Positions 42,956 to 46,916 of a DNA stretch of 46,916 nt are shown here, in pieces. The position numbers and the translations under genes are program-made. The notes below the pieces were generated by a model that worked only from the letters and a program-made list of their open reading frames with translations, did no database searches and had not been told where the DNA came from. The DNA is taken from NCBI GenBank assembly GCA_964469155.1, contig CAYXXU010000034.1, positions 1 through 46,916 on the forward strand. Reading direction: 5' to 3'. The stretch's first letter is position 1. Every line of letters begins with the position of its first letter. This DNA comes from CAIWKO01 sp964469155 (lineage in GTDB: Bacteria > Bacteroidota > Bacteroidia > Bacteroidales > CAIWKO01).

Positions 42956-45900
42956 ATGAAAATTAGAACCGTTTTCGTTATTGTTTTTCTGCTCATTACC
43001 ACAATTTCCAGGGCCGACTATTTTGAAAGACTTCCCTATTCAATCAGTCAACCCGACGGAGAAAAAATTAATTGTTATGTATCGGGCGACGAATTCTTTA
43101 ACTGGATTCACGATCAAAACGGCTATACCATTATTCAGGCGCCCAACGGTTATTATTATTATGCGAAAAAGGAAAGTGAAAAAATAGTCCCCTCTGCTTT
43201 TTTGGTCAACAAGGTAGATCCGGCAAGTGTTGGACTGAGTCCCTGGATAAAGATCTCAAAAGCTGAGTATAAGCAAAAGCGCGATGCTATATTCAGTTTT
43301 GAAAAGGCGGAGGGCAATGTTTCTACCAAAGCACCTCATTCGGGTGTAATGAACAATATAGTAGTTTATATACGCTTCTCTGATGATGCCGAATTGACAA
43401 CCACCAGGCAGGTCTACGATGATAAATTCAATCCTTCGACAGGGGTAGCTCTGAAATCATATTTTCAGGAGGTTTCCTATAATAATTTTACAATCATCAG
43501 CACTCATTATCCGGCCTGTGCATTAACTACTAATCTGTCGTATCAGGATTCTCACGCTCGCGCGTATTTTCAGCCGTATAATGCTACTACCAACCCCACA
43601 GGTTATAATGGTGATACGGAAAGGACCACAAGAGAGCATCAGTTACTGGTTTCTGCCATTACATGGATCAATGCCAATTCTCCCGTATCTGCTTCATTGA
43701 ATATTGATGCTGACAATGATAACAGGGTCGATAATGTCTGTTTTATTATTAAAGGCAGCAACGGCGGCTGGTCCGAACTGTTATGGGCCCACCGCTGGGC
43801 GTTGTATTCCCAGACCGTGTATATAAATGGTAAAAGAGTTTACGATTATACTTTTCAACCCGAAAGTCAGGTTGCCGTTAAGACGCTTTGCCATGAAATG
43901 TTTCATGCCTTAGGTTCGCCCGATTTGTATCATTATGATGACGGCGGGTTGAATATCGATCCGGTGGGTTACTGGGATCTGATGGAAAGTGGTGGAGGCC
44001 ACATGCTTGCATATATGAAATGGAAATATTCCGGTTATACCTGGATCAGTTCTATTCCACAGATCACAGCGAACGGAACCTATACTTTAAACCCGCTGAC
44101 ATCATCAACCAACAATTGTTTTAAGATAGCATCGCCCTATTCCACTTACGAATATTTTATGGTTGAATACAGAAATAAGTCAGGAACTTTTGAAACGAAT
44201 ATCCCGGCATCGGGTCTGATAGTTTACCGCATCGACACCAGGGAAGAAGGCAATGCCAGCGGTCCGCCTGATGAAGTATATGTTTACAGACCGGGAGGCA
44301 GTGCCACGGTCAATGGCTCACCCGATAATGCTAACTTTTCTTCAACCGTGGGCCGCACAGCCATTAATGATGCTACCAATCCAAGTTCGTTTTTACAGAA
44401 CGGAAGCCTTGGCGGACTGAATATTTCGAATGTAACCGCTGCCGGAGCTACCATCTCGTTTACAGTTACTTTTCCTACCCCATGCACGCCACCCACTGCA
44501 CAAGCTACATCATTTACCTCATCAGCTATAACCAGTACCTCACTTACTGCCGGATGGACGCGTGGTAGCGGAACCGGAGGCGTTATTGTGATTGCCAAAG
44601 CCGGTAGCGTTGTCGATGCCGGGCCGGTGAATGGAACAACATACACGGCCAATGCGGCATTTGGAAACGGGACGCAGTTAGGTACAGGAAACTATGTAGT
44701 ATACAAAGGTAGCGGCACTTCGGTTAACATAACAGGATTGACTGAAGGGACCCCCTACTATTTTGCGGTTTACGAGTATAATACTACAAATTATTGTTAT
44801 ACCACCACTTCTTTAACAGGCAGCGCCACAACCCCGGGTTATTGTACAGCAGGATCTCCTGCAACCGCCTACGAGTATATCTCAAATGTTGCAATAGGCA
44901 CTGTTAACCAGGCATCGTCTAGGGGAACCAACGGATATCAGAATTTTACGGCCCAGACGATTTCTATGCAAACAGGGGTAAATATTTCGGCTACTGTGAG
45001 TGTTACCAATCCCTACTCAACCGATCAGGTATTAATTTGGATAGACTGGAACAAAGACAATGATTTTTTAGATATTGGTGAAAATGTTTACACATCGAGC
45101 GGTTTGTCATTTACATCCCCTCACGTAACCTCAGCCTTTTCGCCTCCTGCCGGAGCGGCAACCGGTGTTACCCGAATGAGGATCAGAATGCACGATTCAG
45201 GTTCGGGTCCGAATGCAAACCCATGCGGTGATGCTTCGTGGGGCGAAGTAGAAGATTATTCCGTAAATGTTTTATCATGCGACCCACCGGTTATAGGCGC
45301 CATCACCCAGCCTACCTGCACCCTTGCAACCGGCAGTGTGGCACTAAGCGGTTTGCCTGCATCAGGCAACTGGACATTAACCCGATATCCGGGAGGCAAT
45401 ACTACCAATGGCTCGGGAACTGCCACTACCATTACCGGACTTACTGTTGGAATATACACCTACACAGTAACCACTGCTTTGGGTTGTACTTCTGCTCAAT
45501 CGGGTAATGTTGTGATAAACAGCCAACCTGCTACTCCCGCTGCTCCTGTGCCCGGCACCATCAACCAGCCAACCTGTACTACTGCTACCGGAGGTGTAGC
45601 ACTAAGCAGTCTGCCTGCATCGGGCAACTGGACATTAACTCGATATCCGGGAGCCATTACTGCCAATGGCTCAGGAACCACCACCACCATCCTGGGACTT
45701 GCCGCCGGAACCTATACTTATACAGTTACCAATGCTGCAGGGTGTACCTCGGTTGGCTCATCAAATGTAGTGATCAATGCACAACCTGTTCAATCTCCTC
45801 CCGCTGTCGGTACCATCACCCAACCCACCTGTACTACTGCTACCGGAGGTGTAGCACTAAGCAGTCTGCCTGCATCGGGCAACTGGACATTAACTCGATA

Positions 45901-46916
45901 TCCGGGAGCCATTACTGCCAATGGCTCAGGAACCACCACCACCATCCTGGGACTTGCCGCCGGAACCTATACTTATACAGTTACCAATGCTGCAGGGTGT
46001 ACCTCGGTTGGCTCATCAAATGTAGTGATCAATGCACAACCTGTTCAATCTCCTCCCGCTGTTGGTACCATCACCCAGCCTACCTGCACTATTGCTACTG
46101 GCAGTGTGGCATTGAGTGGTTTGCCGACTTCGGGCAATTGGACTTTAACACGATATCCGGGAGCCATTACTGCCAATGGCTCAGGAACTACCACCACCAT
46201 CAATGGACTTGCTGCCGGAACCTATACTTATATAGTAACTAACGCATTGGGCTGTACTTCTGCTGTTTCAGCCAATGTGGTTATTAATAATCAGCCAACC
46301 ATTCCGGTGGCAGGTATTATCTCCGGCAGCACGGAGGTTTGCCAGGGACAGGATGCCCTGATTTACCGGGTTAGCGGAATCTCTGATGCATCTTCTTATG
46401 TGTGGACCTTACCTGCAAATGCCAGTGGAAGCAGTACCACCGATAGTATTATTGTTAATTTTGGACCTGCTGCCCAATCGGGAAATATTACAGTTAAAGG
46501 ATACAATTCATGTGGGGAAGGCGCTGCTTCAATTCTTCCCATCACGGTTAGCACGCCAAAAACAATGCAGCTTACCCTGTTTCTCGAAGGTTTATATACC
46601 GGCAACGGCTTGATGAGGCAGGCACAGGGCGCATCGGGTCCTCAGTTTGGTGCAGGTATTGCCGACCGGGTTGCCCTTAGGTTTCATAATGCAACCTCAC
46701 CCTATAGCCTGGCCTATGAAGTCAGCAATATTGACCTTCTTACCAATGGTTTGCTCAGTATCAGTAATCTTCCCTGCAATATTTCAGGTTACTATTATAT
46801 TGTCATCCAACACCGCAACAGCATTGAAACCTGGAGCTCCCTGCCCTTAGATTTCACCGGAGCAGGCCCTTTCAGCTATGATTTCAGTACGGCGGCTTCG
46901 CAGGCCTATGGTAATA
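42956..46916 (+). CDS. M6-family metalloprotease, GEVED/SprB-repeat/PKD-like, 3' end outside window
   Basis: This frame is open from the ATG at 42956 to the window end (1320 codons, no stop). A signal peptide (MKIRTVFVIVFLLITTISRA) leads to an M6 (immune inhibitor A-like) catalytic domain with the zinc motif HEMFHALGSPD (His313, Glu314, His317, Asp323) and WDLMESGGG. A fibronectin-III-like domain (about 508-627), a GEVED domain (about 630-772, ending GEVEDYSVNV), four SprB-like repeats (781-1119) and a PKD-like domain (from 1120) follow. It is probably secreted by the T9SS encoded at 12340-18442; the expected C-terminal sorting domain would lie beyond 46916. Frame checked at several points (43892, 44750, 45272, 46589). 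Confidence 0.92.
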   Translation, partial: MKIRTVFVIVFLLITTISRADYFERLPYSISQPDGEKINCYVSGDEFFNWIHDQNGYTIIQAPNGYYYYAKKESEKIVPSAFLVNKVDPASVGLSPWIKISKAEYKQKRDAIFSFEKAEGNVSTKAPHSGVMNNIVVYIRFSDDAELTTTRQVYDDKFNPSTGVALKSYFQEVSYNNFTIISTHYPACALTTNLSYQDSHARAYFQPYNATTNPTGYNGDTERTTREHQLLVSAITWINANSPVSASLNIDADNDNRVDNVCFIIKGSNGGWSELLWAHRWALYSQTVYINGKRVYDYTFQPESQVAVKTLCHEMFHALGSPDLYHYDDGGLNIDPVGYWDLMESGGGHMLAYMKWKYSGYTWISSIPQITANGTYTLNPLTSSTNNCFKIASPYSTYEYFMVEYRNKSGTFETNIPASGLIVYRIDTREEGNASGPPDEVYVYRPGGSATVNGSPDNANFSSTVGRTAINDATNPSSFLQNGSLGGLNISNVTAAGATISFTVTFPTPCTPPTAQATSFTSSAITSTSLTAGWTRGSGTGGVIVIAKAGSVVDAGPVNGTTYTANAAFGNGTQLGTGNYVVYKGSGTSVNITGLTEGTPYYFAVYEYNTTNYCYTTTSLTGSATTPGYCTAGSPATAYEYISNVAIGTVNQASSRGTNGYQNFTAQTISMQTGVNISATVSVTNPYSTDQVLIWIDWNKDNDFLDIGENVYTSSGLSFTSPHVTSAFSPPAGAATGVTRMRIRMHDSGSGPNANPCGDASWGEVEDYSVNVLSCDPPVIGAITQPTCTLATGSVALSGLPASGNWTLTRYPGGNTTNGSGTATTITGLTVGIYTYTVTTALGCTSAQSGNVVINSQPATPAAPVPGTINQPTCTTATGGVALSSLPASGNWTLTRYPGAITANGSGTTTTILGLAAGTYTYTVTNAAGCTSVGSSNVVINAQPVQSPPAVGTITQPTCTTATGGVALSSLPASGNWTLTRYPGAITANGSGTTTTILGLAAGTYTYTVTNAAGCTSVGSSNVVINAQPVQSPPAVGTITQPTCTIATGSVALSGLPTSGNWTLTRYPGAITANGSGTTTTINGLAAGTYTYIVTNALGCTSAVSANVVINNQPTIPVAGIISGSTEVCQGQDALIYRVSGISDASSYVWTLPANASGSSTTDSIIVNFGPAAQSGNITVKGYNSCGEGAASILPITVSTPKTMQLTLFLEGLYTGNGLMRQAQGASGPQFGAGIADRVALRFHNATSPYSLAYEVSNIDLLTNGLLSISNLPCNISGYYYIVIQHRNSIETWSSLPLDFTGAGPFSYDFSTAASQAYGN
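45296..46312 (+). repeat. Four in-frame SprB-like repeats, units 2 and 3 nearly identical
   Basis: Within the M6 protease gene four units start at 45296, 45554, 45809 and 46064 (86, 85 and 85 codons apart). Each reads GxIxQPTCT, ATGxVALSxLP, SGNWTLTRYPG, NGSGT, YTYxVT, LGCTS or AGCTS and NVVIN. 45572-45807 is identical base for base to 45827-46062 (236 bp), so units 2 and 3 arose by a recent duplication or were homogenised. Units 1 and 4 are more diverged. Confidence 0.93.

Noticed and set aside
45742..46242. 166-codon plus-strand frame with Cys/His/Tyr-rich repeats
   Set aside because: It is a +1/+2 shadow of the duplicated SprB-like repeats in the M6 protease gene, whose frame is continuous here.

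Overview
The window is a chromosomal segment of a member of the Bacteroidota, probably a Bacteroidales-like lineage. The evidence is a complete type IX secretion (T9SS) core cluster (porP/sprF-like gene followed by gldK, gldL, gldM and gldN), a modular M6 protease with GEVED, SprB-like and PKD-like domains, a group of methylmalonyl-CoA decarboxylase genes, and promoters that fit the Bacteroidota -7 element TAnnTTTG rather than sigma70. No rRNA, tRNA, CRISPR array, insertion sequence or phage gene was seen.

Layout. 1-640 is non-coding and filled with short palindromes and degenerate repeats. 664-4895 encodes methylmalonyl-CoA epimerase and a four-subunit, biotin-dependent, sodium-pumping methylmalonyl-CoA decarboxylase (mmdA, mmdD/oadG-like, biotin carrier, mmdB), a propionate-pathway energy module. 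4896-5244 is repeat-rich spacer. 5245-10848 holds dnaX, miaB (minus strand) and topA. 10860-18442 is the T9SS block: a degenerate arginase-fold protein, then porP/sprF-like, gldK, gldL, gldM and gldN, closed by a clear intrinsic terminator. 18504-26698 carries recG, a phosphopantetheinyl transferase, metH, metF and a GGGP/HepGP synthase, meeting recJ tail to tail (26682-28451). 28452-30210 has repeat-rich spacer, an SDR lacking the catalytic Tyr/Lys, and a small secreted Cys protein. 30371-34250 is a tight run of pheT, a radical SAM protein, a short pterin-dehydratase-like protein and a protein of exact 25-residue repeats. 34317-34558 is a 21-bp tandem array. 34673-42563 (minus) encodes an uncharacterised secreted coiled-coil protein, two membrane proteins, an M28 peptidase with PDZ domain, and a kinase-like protein. 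42956 to the window end is the open 5' part of the M6 protease gene.

How the genes work together. MCE and MmdABCD convert methylmalonyl-CoA to propionyl-CoA and export Na+. GldKLMN and PorP build the T9SS motor/outer-membrane ring, whose substrates probably include the M6 protease at the window end (its expected C-terminal sorting domain would lie outside). MetF supplies methyl-THF to MetH. DnaX, TopA, RecG and RecJ are replication and repair housekeeping genes.

The most unusual signals are the 21-bp tandem array with a 42-bp higher-order alternation between two convergent genes, the neighbouring 25-residue repeat protein, the apparently inactive arginase-fold protein heading the T9SS cluster, and several families of short repeats restricted to spacers. 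No unambiguous new biological system was identified; the array is the best candidate for something undescribed.
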